NCBI RefSeq assembly: GCF_005048855.1
Contig: NZ_SUME01000005.1
Coordinates: 124,001 to 188,000 of the forward strand
Direction: 5' to 3'
DNA: 64,000 bases
Origin: Sphingobacterium olei
GTDB taxonomy: Bacteria > Bacteroidota > Bacteroidia > Sphingobacteriales > Sphingobacteriaceae
Shown here piece by piece: positions 1 through 8,885 of this stretch; position 1 is the stretch's first letter; each line of letters begins with the position of its first letter. The notes under the pieces are model-generated. The model ran no database searches. It worked only from the letters and a program-made list of their open reading frames with translations, and was not told the DNA's origin. The position numbers and the translations under genes were made by a program.

Positions 1-24
1 CCTAGTGTAATAACAAAATTATAC

Positions 25-960
25 ATGAAAAATAGCTTGTTTCTTTTACTTAGCTTCTTCATCTGCGTAAACAGTTATGCGCAGAAAAGAGATTCGGTGT
101 ATGCCTTTTCCTATTTTAAAGACAATGGGCAAGATGGATTGCATTTGGCCTATAGCGAAGATGGATTAACGTGGAAAGCACTAAAAAATGATGAATCTTT
201 CTTGAAGCCTGAGATAAGTGCAGATAAATTGATGCGCGATCCCTGTATTATCCGTGGTGTCGACGGTCGGTTTCATATGGTATGGACAGTGAGTTGGACG
301 CAAAAAGGAATAGGCTATGCTTCCTCAAAAGATTTGATCAAATGGTCAGATCAGCAATATATTCCGGTAATGGAACATGAACTGAAAGCTCGGAATACCT
401 GGGCACCTGAAATCACTTACGATTTCATTAACGAAGAATATATGATTTATTGGGCAACGACCATCGAAGGTAAATTTTCCGAGACACAGATAGAAGACGA
501 CAATCGGTACAATCACCGTATGTATTACGTAACGACCAAAGATTTTCAATCTTTTACAGATACGAAGTTATTGTATGACCCTGGGTTTAATGCTATTGAT
601 GCCTCGATTGTACGACATGACGGTAGGTGGGTAATGTTTGTAAAAGATGAAACAAAAGTTCCTGTTCAGAAAAATATAAAAACAGCAATTGCGGAATCTA
701 TCACAGGGCCTTATTCCGATATTTCCGCTCCGATTACAGGGAAGTATTGGGCAGAAGGTCCTACAGCCATAAAAATAAATGACGAGTGGATTGTATATTT
801 TGATAAGTATACTAATCATCAATATGGTGCCATAAAATCGCGTGACTTGATAAATTGGGAGGATATTTCGGCAAAAATCACGATGCCTAAGGGGATTCGT
901 CATGGTACTGTATTCAAAATTTCAAAAAAGGAGCTCAAAAAATTATTGAAGGCGAAATGA
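25..960 (+). CDS. GH43-like exported glycosidase (five-bladed propeller)
   Basis: A 311-residue protein with a Sec signal peptide (residues 1-20, ending SYAQ), so it acts in the periplasm or outside the cell. Repeated propeller-blade motifs (residues 39-50, 'GIGYASSKDLIKW' near 95-107, 'AIKSRDLINW') fit the glycoside hydrolase 43/62 clan. Candidate catalytic acids sit in the usual contexts: D72 (RDPCI), D192 (IDASI) and E244 (WAEGPT). GH43 enzymes usually cut arabinose or xylose side chains, but the substrate cannot be read here. The stop overlaps the start of the next gene (ATGA), so the two are co-translated and probably act on the same glycan. The upstream part of the locus lies outside the window. 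Confidence 0.75.
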   Translation: MKNSLFLLLSFFICVNSYAQKRDSVYAFSYFKDNGQDGLHLAYSEDGLTWKALKNDESFLKPEISADKLMRDPCIIRGVDGRFHMVWTVSWTQKGIGYASSKDLIKWSDQQYIPVMEHELKARNTWAPEITYDFINEEYMIYWATTIEGKFSETQIEDDNRYNHRMYYVTTKDFQSFTDTKLLYDPGFNAIDASIVRHDGRWVMFVKDETKVPVQKNIKTAIAESITGPYSDISAPITGKYWAEGPTAIKINDEWIVYFDKYTNHQYGAIKSRDLINWEDISAKITMPKGIRHGTVFKISKKELKKLLKAK

Positions 961-2252
961 AAAAAAAATTAACATTATTTTTTCTACTATATGTGGGAAT
1001 TTCTTCTGCACAAAAAATGGAGAAGAGTACAGTTGGCTTGGGTTGGGCGAGTAACTCTATCAACACCACCATTTTTCGTAAAAATTCGATAATCTCCGGT
1101 TCCAAGTATCAGTTTACTTCCTATTATGACAACGACGGTTTTGTGTGTGTGGCCCGCAGATCATTGGGTAATAATGATTGGAGCATAAAAAAGACTTCTT
1201 TTGTCGGAAATATCAAAGACGCCCATAACTCAATTAGCATCATGGTAGACGGAGAAGGCTACCTTCATTTATCCTGGGATCATCACAATAACGCACTAAA
1301 CTATGCAAAAAGCAAGCAACCTTTTGAAATAGATCAGTTTGAAAAATCGGCAATGATAGGTTCATCAGAAGGAAGTGTAACCTATCCGGAATTTTATCGG
1401 AAAAGCAATGGTAATATTCTATTTCTGTACCGAGATGGTGGTTCAGGTAGAGGTAATTTGGTGCTGAATGAGTATATCCTCGCAGACAAAAATTGGATAC
1501 GCATACACGATAATTTAATAGATGGAGAGGGGAAACGAAATGCATACCCGCAATTTTGTCTGGATCGTCATGATCATATGCATCTTTCCTGGGTGTGGCG
1601 TAATACGCCGGATGTAGCGACTAATCACAACCTTTGCTATGCAATGTCTAAAGACGGAGGTAAGACATGGGAAAAATCTTCAGGAGCAACTTATCAATTA
1701 CCGATAGATTATCTGCAGTCCGACATCATTCATATCATCCCCGAGAGCAGTGATCTCATGAATCAAACATCCATGACTACGGACGACGACGGAAAGGTTT
1801 ATATTGCCAATTATTGGCGGGATACGACAAGTAATCTACCACAGTACCATGTCGTGTTTCAAGATAAAAAGAAGTGGCAGACGCGTGTATTGAACTTCCG
1901 TCAGAACGACTTTAGACTTGCCGGAGGGGGAACGAAGAAAATACCGATCTCCAGACCGCAAATACTCGTTTCTGGTGGCGGGAAAAAAGCTAAAGTATAT
2001 CTCCTGTTTCGAGATGAAGATCTTGGATCTAAAGCTTCCGTGGCTATTATTCCCAACGCTGGGAAATCTGCCTACCGCATTGTTTCGTTGACGAATCGTA
2101 GTCTTGGCGATTGGGAGCCCTCCTATGACACCGAGAGATGGAAACACAGAAAGGTACTCAGCTTATTTACACAAGAGGTGACGCAGAAAGATGGTGAAGG
2201 GCTTCAGCAAACTGCACCAACAGCAATAGAGATTGTAGATGTACGTTTTTAA
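957..2252 (+). CDS. BNR_4-family exported protein (putative glycan-active)
   Basis: A 431-residue protein with a signal peptide (residues 1-18, ending SSAQ). The BNR-type block 'LHLSWDHHNNALNYAKS' and a second 'MHLSWVWRNTPD' about 110 residues later are typical of BNR_4 repeat proteins, a seven-bladed propeller family that includes polysaccharide lyase-like members in Bacteroidota polysaccharide loci. The paired His and Trp/Arg residues could be active-site residues, but this is inference. It overlaps the GH43-like gene by four bases, so the two form a translationally coupled pair. No sorting domain is visible at the C-terminus, so a periplasmic location is likely. Reaction and substrate are unknown. 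Confidence 0.7.
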   Translation: MKKKLTLFFLLYVGISSAQKMEKSTVGLGWASNSINTTIFRKNSIISGSKYQFTSYYDNDGFVCVARRSLGNNDWSIKKTSFVGNIKDAHNSISIMVDGEGYLHLSWDHHNNALNYAKSKQPFEIDQFEKSAMIGSSEGSVTYPEFYRKSNGNILFLYRDGGSGRGNLVLNEYILADKNWIRIHDNLIDGEGKRNAYPQFCLDRHDHMHLSWVWRNTPDVATNHNLCYAMSKDGGKTWEKSSGATYQLPIDYLQSDIIHIIPESSDLMNQTSMTTDDDGKVYIANYWRDTTSNLPQYHVVFQDKKKWQTRVLNFRQNDFRLAGGGTKKIPISRPQILVSGGGKKAKVYLLFRDEDLGSKASVAIIPNAGKSAYRIVSLTNRSLGDWEPSYDTERWKHRKVLSLFTQEVTQKDGEGLQQTAPTAIEIVDVRF

Positions 2253-2281
2253 CCGGGCTCATCTTTAGGTAAATTTATTGG

Positions 2282-3460
2282 CTAATTCTCTTTGAATACC
2301 CTGAGCTTACTTGTCATAATAAATAATAAAAGGCCAAAACAAGCAAAGATACCGTACGAATATCTTAAGCTAAAGAGTTCGGCGATATATCCAATTAATG
2401 GTGGTCCCATCAGAAATCCGAGGTAACTAATACTCGAAACCATGGCGAGTGCTACACCAGAAGGAATAGTTTTGTGTTTTCCAGTGATCGAATAAACAGT
2501 AGGAATATTACATGCAACCCCTAGGCCAACAAGCATAAAAGCCGCTGTACATACGATGAAGTGTGGCCATACCACCGATAGCATCATGCCCAAAAACATT
2601 AGAATCCCACTAATCTGAAGCGTTCGCTGACGTCCGATCCGACTGATCACAAAGTCGCCTACAAATCTGCCCGATGCCATCATAACCATAAAAGAAGCGT
2701 AACCTACAATGACGAGGTTTTCAGGAGCTCCTACGATATCGTGAAAGTAAACGCCACTCCAGTCAAACATCGCACCTTCAGTAGCCATGCTACAAAATCC
2801 GATTATGCCCAATGAAATAAGGGTGCGGTCGGGTTTGAATGAGCTCGATTCCTTTTCCGAGGCACCTTGCTTAGGAGGAGCCAAAAATGCTTTGTTAATC
2901 AATGTACTTAGAATCACCATTCCTAGAATAATCAAAAAATGCTGGAGGGTAGTAAGACCTAAATTTAATGTCAATAAGCCTACCAGAGCGCCTGTAAATC
3001 CGGCAATACTCCATGCCCCATGGAAGGATGACATGATTGGTTTTTTAAAAATATCCTCTGCCAATACCCCTTGTGTGTTTACTGAAATATTGCACATGTT
3101 CCCAAATACGCCAAACAGAAACAGTATGCCTCCTAGTTGCCATGCATTAGTCGCTACTCCGATCAGACATAATATGCAACTGTAAATGATAGCCGTATTA
3201 GGTAGGAGATGGTGGCTACCGTATTTAGAAACCAATTTCCCTGACAGCGGCATGGTAACCAGTTGACCGATGGGAAGCATTAATAGGATAGTTCCGAGTT
3301 CCCCTTCAGATAGTTGTAAATTTGATTTAATGATCGGAATACGGCTTGCCCAAGAGGCAAATGCTATTCCCTGGCAAAAATAAAAAAGTGAAACAGCAAT
3401 GCGGATTCTATTTTTATGTTGTAAAAGATCAGGTTGATCGTAGTATTTTAACGTAGACAT
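2282..3460 (-). CDS. MFS transporter, YbjJ-like
   Basis: A 392-residue polytopic inner-membrane protein with about 12 hydrophobic segments and no signal peptide. The N-terminal 'FASWASRIPIIKSNLQLS' followed by 'GELGTILLMLPIGQLV' is characteristic of the YbjJ/InlU-like branch of the major facilitator superfamily, whose substrates are poorly known. The conserved loop after TM2 reads 'SGKLVSKYG'. It converges on the BNR_4 gene (29 bp apart), so co-regulation with the glycan genes is not implied. It may export or import a sugar-like or small hydrophobic compound; the sequence does not decide this. Confidence 0.8.
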   Translation of the reverse strand: MSTLKYYDQPDLLQHKNRIRIAVSLFYFCQGIAFASWASRIPIIKSNLQLSEGELGTILLMLPIGQLVTMPLSGKLVSKYGSHHLLPNTAIIYSCILCLIGVATNAWQLGGILFLFGVFGNMCNISVNTQGVLAEDIFKKPIMSSFHGAWSIAGFTGALVGLLTLNLGLTTLQHFLIILGMVILSTLINKAFLAPPKQGASEKESSSFKPDRTLISLGIIGFCSMATEGAMFDWSGVYFHDIVGAPENLVIVGYASFMVMMASGRFVGDFVISRIGRQRTLQISGILMFLGMMLSVVWPHFIVCTAAFMLVGLGVACNIPTVYSITGKHKTIPSGVALAMVSSISYLGFLMGPPLIGYIAELFSLRYSYGIFACFGLLLFIMTSKLRVFKEN

Positions 3461-3618
3461 GGGAATGAAATTTCGAACACAAAACTAAGTAACCTAAAAT
3501 TAAAATTGAGCATTTTACGGTCAGATTATTTCCTTACTTTTAGATTTAATTTACGGCAAGAACTATGAAAACAAGAAAATTTAGAAGTAAACAATACTTG
3601 TAGTAGGTACGAAACTCT

Positions 3619-3649
3619 TTTGATTTTGTGATAATCTATTGTACCTTTA
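3619..3649 (+). promoter_or_regulatory. Promoter of tRNA-Lys
   Basis: TTTG at 3619-3622, a 19-bp spacer, then TACCTTTA at 3642-3649. This matches the Bacteroidota -33/-7 consensus (TTTG, TAnnTTTG) except for the last base. The expected start falls just before the mature tRNA end. Confidence 0.6.
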
Positions 3650-3662
3650 GTCTGCTGAAAAG

Positions 3663-3738
3663 GACTCCGTAGCTCAGTTGGTAGAGCAACTGACTCTTAA
3701 TCAGTGGGTCGAGAGTTCGAGCCTCTCCGGGGTCACCA
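3663..3738 (+). tRNA. tRNA-Lys (anticodon CTT)
   Basis: A complete 76-nt cloverleaf. The acceptor stem GACTCCG pairs with CGGGGTC (3728-3734, one G-T pair). The anticodon stem ACTGA/TCAGT encloses the loop CTCTTAA with anticodon CTT (codon AAG). The T arm is GAGAG-TTCGAGC-CTCTC. The terminal CCA is encoded. A strong hairpin terminator follows directly. Confidence 0.95.
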
Positions 3739-3741
3739 ATC

Positions 3742-3779
3742 AAAAAAGTCGTTTTTTCAACAGAAAAACGACTTTTTTC
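3742..3779 (+). terminator. Rho-independent terminator of tRNA-Lys
   Basis: Hairpin AAAAAGTCGTTTTT / GAAAAACGACTTTTTT with a short CAACA-type loop, starting four bases after the tRNA CCA end and finishing in a T run. Confidence 0.8.
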
Positions 3780-3978
3780 GTTTCTAAGAATCCATATCAT
3801 TAAGGAATTAAACCGTAATTGGGTGATTACGCAAGTCTCTCAGCGAGCTCTCCGCTAAGTTGAAGTTATTTACGGTCCAGACGTTGAAAGAATATTCTTG
3901 CGCCATTTAATCGTGTTTGTTTAACCAACAACCAACAAAACAGTGCTACGATTGTTAAGGTTTAATAAGTTAAGCTAT

Positions 3979-4896
3979 ATGACAAAATATATCCATTTAA
4001 TCGTTCTGTGTGCCATTATGTTTACACAAGCGGCCTGTAACCGTGGCGCGAAAAACAATAACGACGGCAGCACAGATTCATTGGCTCACAAAGAAATAGA
4101 ACCTTTTGAGGGAGGGTATGATTCGCTGCTGATCAAAGGGGCTGCTGATCCCGACAGCGCACTGGCTGAATTTGAAAAGAGGTACAGTGAAGAGCAAAGA
4201 CAGGTTATCCTGGCGCTGAATCGTATTGACCGTTATCATATAAAACAGGCCGATATGTTGGTCGTTCCAGATTCGGTATGGACAGATCTTTCAGTATATT
4301 CCCCCTTTCCTCCGCGGCTTAAGGAATTGCAAGAAATTCACAAGATCATTTTTTTCTCCTATCCTTATCAGGCATTTGCCGTTTATGAAAACGGATTGCA
4401 GGTACGCTGGGGTCCTACTAGTATGGGCACGCAAAAAGATTCGACGCCTGTCGGCTTGTTCTTTGCCAACTGGAAGGCCGAGGAGCACATCAGCACGGTA
4501 GATGATGAATGGCTATTGAAATGGAATTTTAATATCGAAAATGAAAAGGGGGTCGGTTGGCATCTGTACGCTATGCCCGGTTATCCAGCATCGCATTCCT
4601 GCCTACGCCTATTGGAAAACGATGCGCGATGGCTGTATGACTGGGCAGATATGTGGGTACTGGAAGGCGAACATGACGTAAAAGCCCAAGGCACTCCGGT
4701 TATCGTGTTTGGCAGCTATGATTTTTCACAGAAAGGTCCCTGGTTAAATCTGCCCGACGATCCCGATGCCAATACCATTAGCGAAGCCGACCTGAAGCGT
4801 GAGCTGGAATCCCACCTACAAAAAATACAGGAAGAGCAGGAACGGCGACGGCATGTTATCCAGGGCGAAAAGCGGGATTCGACAGTTGCTAAATAA
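3979..4896 (+). CDS. L,D-transpeptidase lipoprotein (YkuD-like)
   Basis: A 305-residue protein when started at the ATG at 3979. An in-frame ATG 36 bases upstream (3943) would put an extra 12 residues before the signal sequence, so the internal start is preferred. The signal peptide 'HLIVLCAIMFTQAAC' ends in a plausible but loose lipobox, so the protein is probably lipid-anchored in the periplasm. The catalytic YkuD motif is 'GWHLYAMPG' (H195) followed by 'SHSCLRL' with nucleophile C208. Such enzymes form 3-3 cross-links in peptidoglycan or attach lipoproteins to it. The C-terminus (last 40 residues) is charged and probably helical. The gene lies alone between tRNA-Lys and a tRNA-like remnant. 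Confidence 0.85.
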   Translation: MTKYIHLIVLCAIMFTQAACNRGAKNNNDGSTDSLAHKEIEPFEGGYDSLLIKGAADPDSALAEFEKRYSEEQRQVILALNRIDRYHIKQADMLVVPDSVWTDLSVYSPFPPRLKELQEIHKIIFFSYPYQAFAVYENGLQVRWGPTSMGTQKDSTPVGLFFANWKAEEHISTVDDEWLLKWNFNIENEKGVGWHLYAMPGYPASHSCLRLLENDARWLYDWADMWVLEGEHDVKAQGTPVIVFGSYDFSQKGPWLNLPDDPDANTISEADLKRELESHLQKIQEEQERRRHVIQGEKRDSTVAK

Positions 4897-4934
4897 CGGG
4901 CAATATTATTTCTGTAAATCACCAACTACGTTTT

Positions 4935-4963
4935 GACTCCGCAACGCAGTCGGTAGAGTGACT
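4935..4963 (+). pseudogene. tRNA-Lys 5'-half remnant
   Basis: Of these 29 bases, 23 match the first 29 bases of the intact tRNA-Lys at 3663, including the full acceptor 5' strand GACTCCG and the D-loop block GGTAGAG. Similarity fades in the anticodon arm and no 3' half follows, so this is a partial or decayed copy and not a functional tRNA. Confidence 0.6.
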
Positions 4964-5109
4964 AATTGTTATTTATTCTGTTATCTATTGGTGTCGACAG
5001 AATCTTGTAAAAAAATGAATACCAGGTTATCAAGATGATAAAAAAGTCAATAGGTATTTTAAATTTGTATTTTACAAAATAAATAACATACAGAAACCTC
5101 ATATTAATC

Positions 5110-8100
5110 ATGATAAAAGTTTTCCTCTGCGCATTGGGGATGTCCATTGGCTGCTCGTTTTTCACACAGGCGCAATCTCCATCTGAATTATCTTTTTTAT
5201 CACACCCCACACTAAGTCCTGATGGCAATACAATCGTTTTTAGTTATGATGGCGACCTATGGCGCGTATCTGTAGAAGGGGGAGCAGCATTCCGACTCAC
5301 GGCCATGAAAGGTAATGAAATAGCACCACGTATATCTCCGGATGGAAAGTGGCTCGCATTCTCATCTAATCAAAGCGGTAATATGGATGTCTATGTTATG
5401 CCACTTGAAGGAGGTGATATTAAACAGCTAACCTATCATGAAGCAGGAGATGAGGTAGATAGCTGGAGCTGGGATAGCAAATCAATCTACTTCACGTCAT
5501 CACGCCACAATAGATTTGGCAGTTACAAAGTAGTGCGGAGCGGAGGTACAGCAGAGCGGTTATTTCCCCATTATTTTAATACCATTCATAATGTTGTAGA
5601 GACCCCAGAAGGAGAGCTGTTATTTAACGACTCGTGGGAAAGTTACAGTGCAGCCAACCGCAAACGTTATAAAGGTGCTTTCAATCCAGATATTCTTTCC
5701 TACAGTCCGAAGGATAATACGTTCAAGCAATATACCGACTATGAAGGTAAAGATTTTTGGGCAAGTGCGGATCGTAAAGGCAACATCTACTTTGCCTCCG
5801 ATGAAGAAAATGATGAGTTTAATCTCTATACGTTCGTAGGGCGTCAGAAAACGGCGCTGACTAAATTTTCAACCTCTATAAAGAGGCCCTTTGTGGCCGC
5901 TAATGGCGAACGCGTGGTCTTCGAAAAGGATTATCAACTCTTTATATATGATGTGTCTTCAAAAAAGATAACACAGCCCAAGATCGCACTTAATCGCAAC
6001 CTTGTTCTGGATAAGCAGCAGGAGTTTGATGTAAAAGAAAATATCAGTAATCTTGATGTTTCTCCTGACGGAAAGAAAATGGTTTTTGTGTCAAGAGGCG
6101 AGCTGTTTGTAAGTGATATAGACGGAAAATTCGTAAGGCAAATGCCCGGTCAGGGCGAGCGGGTCATGGAGGTCATGTGGCTAAAGGATAATAAAACCCT
6201 AATATATAATCAGACGTATCAGGGATATCTCAATTGGTTCACGATCAATGCAGATGGGAAAGGACAGGCCAAGCAACTCACGCAGGATCTGCGCAACAAT
6301 AGAGATCTTGAGATGAACACAAGCCGCAGTCAAGCCGTTTATCTAAGTGGTAGGGATGAAGTACGCCTATTGGACCTCGCTTCTCTTAAAAGCAGCACTA
6401 TCGTGAAGGATGAGATTTGGGCATTCCAGAATTCCTCACCCTCATTCTCCCCAGATGGCGCTTATATCCTATTCACAGCATATCGCAACTTTGAACAGGA
6501 TATCTTTGTGCATCATCTAACAAGCAACAGTACCATCAATTTAACCAATACGGGTGTTTCTGAAACGTCGCCGACCTGGTCGCCTGATGGAAAGTATATC
6601 TACTTTGCTAGTAACAGAACAAAACCCTCATACCCAACAGGTATGCAGAATGCGAGCATATACCGGATGGCACTTGACAATTTCGATGAAGACTATCGTA
6701 TCAGCAAGTTTGACGAACTCTTTAACGAAACGGAAAAACCGACAAAGGATACCACAAATGCAAAAAAGAGCACAGCCCCCTCGCCGGTGGTAGCGATCAA
6801 CACGCAAGGACTACTGGATCGCATATCCTTGGTAAGCCCTGCTTTCGGGACACAGGCGAATCCTACGATCCTCAAGAAAGGAGAAAAGACATATGTCTTT
6901 TATTCTTCTAATCATGGCGAAGGGCGCACAGCACTTTATCGTACCGTCATGGAACCTTTTACCCCTAATAAGACCGAGAAAGTAGCTGATGGCGGTGTAT
7001 CCAATCTTCTTGAAGTGGGAGGGAAATACTACGCATTGAGCAGAGGAGCAATCCATAAATACACGATAGAGGCAAATAAATTAGACAAGGTAGAGCTTGC
7101 ACTAAAATTTCAACGGAATCTGCAAAGTGAATTTAAACAGATGTTTTATGAAACCTGGGCAGGTATCGAAGAGAATTTTTACGATGACAATTTTCATGGT
7201 GTAGATTGGGCAGCCGTTAAAAAAAGATATGAAACATATCTCCCTCAGGTAAATAACAGGAGCGACCTGCGTATTCTGCTCAACGACATGTTGGGAGAGC
7301 TGAATGCCTCACATCTCGGCTTCAATTCTTCCGGTCCCGAAGAACGCAAAGATTTTACGACGGTTTCCAATGAAATCGGTGTGTCGTTTGATTCCGGGAA
7401 TCCACTTCAAGTCGCTCAGATTATCCAACGTAGCCCGGCCTCCCGTAAAGATGTCGACATCCAAGCTGGTGATATTCTCGTCGCTGTAAATGGAAATAAG
7501 GTTTCAGCTACGCAGGACAGAGACTATTATTTTGCACAACCCTCGTTGAAGGAGGAAATGACGCTTACTTTTTTGCGTCAGGGGAAAGAGGTCGTCGTTA
7601 ACATCCGCCCGCAATCATCCACCGCACAAAAAGATCAGTTGTACGATGAGTGGATCAAATCGAATAGAGGCAAAGTCGATTCTTGGGGTAACAATCGTAT
7701 TGCCTATTCACATATGAAGAATATGAGTGGCGATCAGCTGAACCAGTTTTTGTTGGATATGGCCGAACACGAAAATAATAAGGAAGCCATCATTCTGGAT
7801 TTACGTTACAATACCGGAGGCAATGTACACGATGAGGTGCTGAGATTTTTATCACAACGGCCTTACCTGCAATGGCAGTATAGAAATGGTAAAAGAGCGC
7901 CACAAAGTAATTTTTCGCCAGCATCCAAGCCTATTGTGCTGTTGATTAACGAACAGTCGCTGAGCGATGCCGAGATGACTGCTGCCGGATTTAAAGCATT
8001 AAAATTAGGCAAGGTCATCGGCACTGAGACGTATCGCTGGATCATATTTACCTCCGCAAAAGGATTAGTCGATGGGTCGATGTACAGAGTGCCGGCATGG

Positions 8101-8247
8101 GGCTGTTATACCCTAGATGGACAAGATCTAGAGCAAACAGGAGTGGCTCCGGATATTTACGTTAAAAATACAATCGCTGACCGCTTGGCAGATCGGGATC
8201 CGCAATTAGAAAGAGCGGTGAAGGAAATATTAGATGAACTGGACTAA
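5110..8247 (+). CDS. Tricorn-like S41 peptidase
   Basis: A 1045-residue exported protein (signal peptide about residues 1-21, ending TQAQ). The N-terminal two thirds are TolB/WD-like propeller blades, seen as repeated 'SPDGK' and 'SPTWSPDGKYIYFASNRT' motifs, making the double propeller of tricorn proteases. A C1-type helical domain (about 680-745), a PDZ domain (about 755-830) and a C-terminal S41 serine-protease core follow. The core has 'NEQSLSDAEMTAAGF' with the nucleophile Ser in SDAE and a downstream 'GTETYRWI' segment. Length matches the family (about 1050-1100). Tricorn-type enzymes degrade peptides processively; in Bacteroidota they are usually periplasmic. It is a single-gene unit with no operon partner. 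Confidence 0.88.
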   Translation: MIKVFLCALGMSIGCSFFTQAQSPSELSFLSHPTLSPDGNTIVFSYDGDLWRVSVEGGAAFRLTAMKGNEIAPRISPDGKWLAFSSNQSGNMDVYVMPLEGGDIKQLTYHEAGDEVDSWSWDSKSIYFTSSRHNRFGSYKVVRSGGTAERLFPHYFNTIHNVVETPEGELLFNDSWESYSAANRKRYKGAFNPDILSYSPKDNTFKQYTDYEGKDFWASADRKGNIYFASDEENDEFNLYTFVGRQKTALTKFSTSIKRPFVAANGERVVFEKDYQLFIYDVSSKKITQPKIALNRNLVLDKQQEFDVKENISNLDVSPDGKKMVFVSRGELFVSDIDGKFVRQMPGQGERVMEVMWLKDNKTLIYNQTYQGYLNWFTINADGKGQAKQLTQDLRNNRDLEMNTSRSQAVYLSGRDEVRLLDLASLKSSTIVKDEIWAFQNSSPSFSPDGAYILFTAYRNFEQDIFVHHLTSNSTINLTNTGVSETSPTWSPDGKYIYFASNRTKPSYPTGMQNASIYRMALDNFDEDYRISKFDELFNETEKPTKDTTNAKKSTAPSPVVAINTQGLLDRISLVSPAFGTQANPTILKKGEKTYVFYSSNHGEGRTALYRTVMEPFTPNKTEKVADGGVSNLLEVGGKYYALSRGAIHKYTIEANKLDKVELALKFQRNLQSEFKQMFYETWAGIEENFYDDNFHGVDWAAVKKRYETYLPQVNNRSDLRILLNDMLGELNASHLGFNSSGPEERKDFTTVSNEIGVSFDSGNPLQVAQIIQRSPASRKDVDIQAGDILVAVNGNKVSATQDRDYYFAQPSLKEEMTLTFLRQGKEVVVNIRPQSSTAQKDQLYDEWIKSNRGKVDSWGNNRIAYSHMKNMSGDQLNQFLLDMAEHENNKEAIILDLRYNTGGNVHDEVLRFLSQRPYLQWQYRNGKRAPQSNFSPASKPIVLLINEQSLSDAEMTAAGFKALKLGKVIGTETYRWIIFTSAKGLVDGSMYRVPAWGCYTLDGQDLEQTGVAPDIYVKNTIADRLADRDPQLERAVKEILDELD

Positions 8248-8306
8248 TACCGGTTTAGTTTTTTAATTATATATTGTAGATTAGTGCTTTTCAAAAAATC
8301 CCGAGT

Positions 8307-8786
8307 ATGAAGAAGATTGTAGTGTTTTGCTGTGGTTTATTATCCTATGTTGCCTCGGTGAAGGGCCAGGAAAGTGTTGGCGGGAAGCCCGGTGGTAATT
8401 CGTGGATATGGGGGCCATCGATTGGCTATCAATATCAACATGGTAACTTTTTAAAGCTGTCAGGCTGGGGACTTTTTGCGCCCAATGAATATCAGTATAT
8501 CAAGATAGACGGAGGAGCAAATTTTACCTGGATGATGGATCGCACTACTATAGTGCCAGAACTTGGGCTAACCTACTATCTTAGTGATAAAGGGGTATGG
8601 CCATTTGTTAAAGGAGAGATCACACCCTATACCGTGACACCTAAGGTCGGTATAAGTTTGGCATCGTTGGTCGATATCGGGGTGGGATATGGTGTTAATA
8701 TCAACCAAAAATCTGATTTTAAGAAGATTGATGGGTTTACATTTTCTGTCGGATTAAATTTCCCCTTGAATTTTCATTTGTATTAA
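8307..8786 (+). CDS. Small outer-membrane beta-barrel-like protein
   Basis: A 159-residue protein with a signal peptide (residues 1-20, ending VKGQ). The mature part alternates polar and hydrophobic residues in several strands ('WGPSIGYQYQHG', 'TTIVPELGLTYYLSD', 'VDIGVGYGVNINQ') and ends in an aromatic residue (FHLY), as in eight-stranded barrels. It resembles the fold class only; I recognise no family and no function. It follows the protease gene by 59 bp in the same direction, so co-transcription is possible. Confidence 0.55.
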   Translation: MKKIVVFCCGLLSYVASVKGQESVGGKPGGNSWIWGPSIGYQYQHGNFLKLSGWGLFAPNEYQYIKIDGGANFTWMMDRTTIVPELGLTYYLSDKGVWPFVKGEITPYTVTPKVGISLASLVDIGVGYGVNINQKSDFKKIDGFTFSVGLNFPLNFHLY

Positions 8787-8885
8787 GCTGATGACACCTG
8801 ATAGCTTCTTCACCTTTAAAGAATAACCGAGTATAAGAGTTTATTTATGCCATTAAACTCTTACATTAATAAATAATTTACTTGG

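Noticed and set aside
3565..3603. 12-codon ORF starting MKTRKF upstream of tRNA-Lys
   Set aside because: Too short, no promoter at a suitable distance, and nothing to suggest a leader peptide function.
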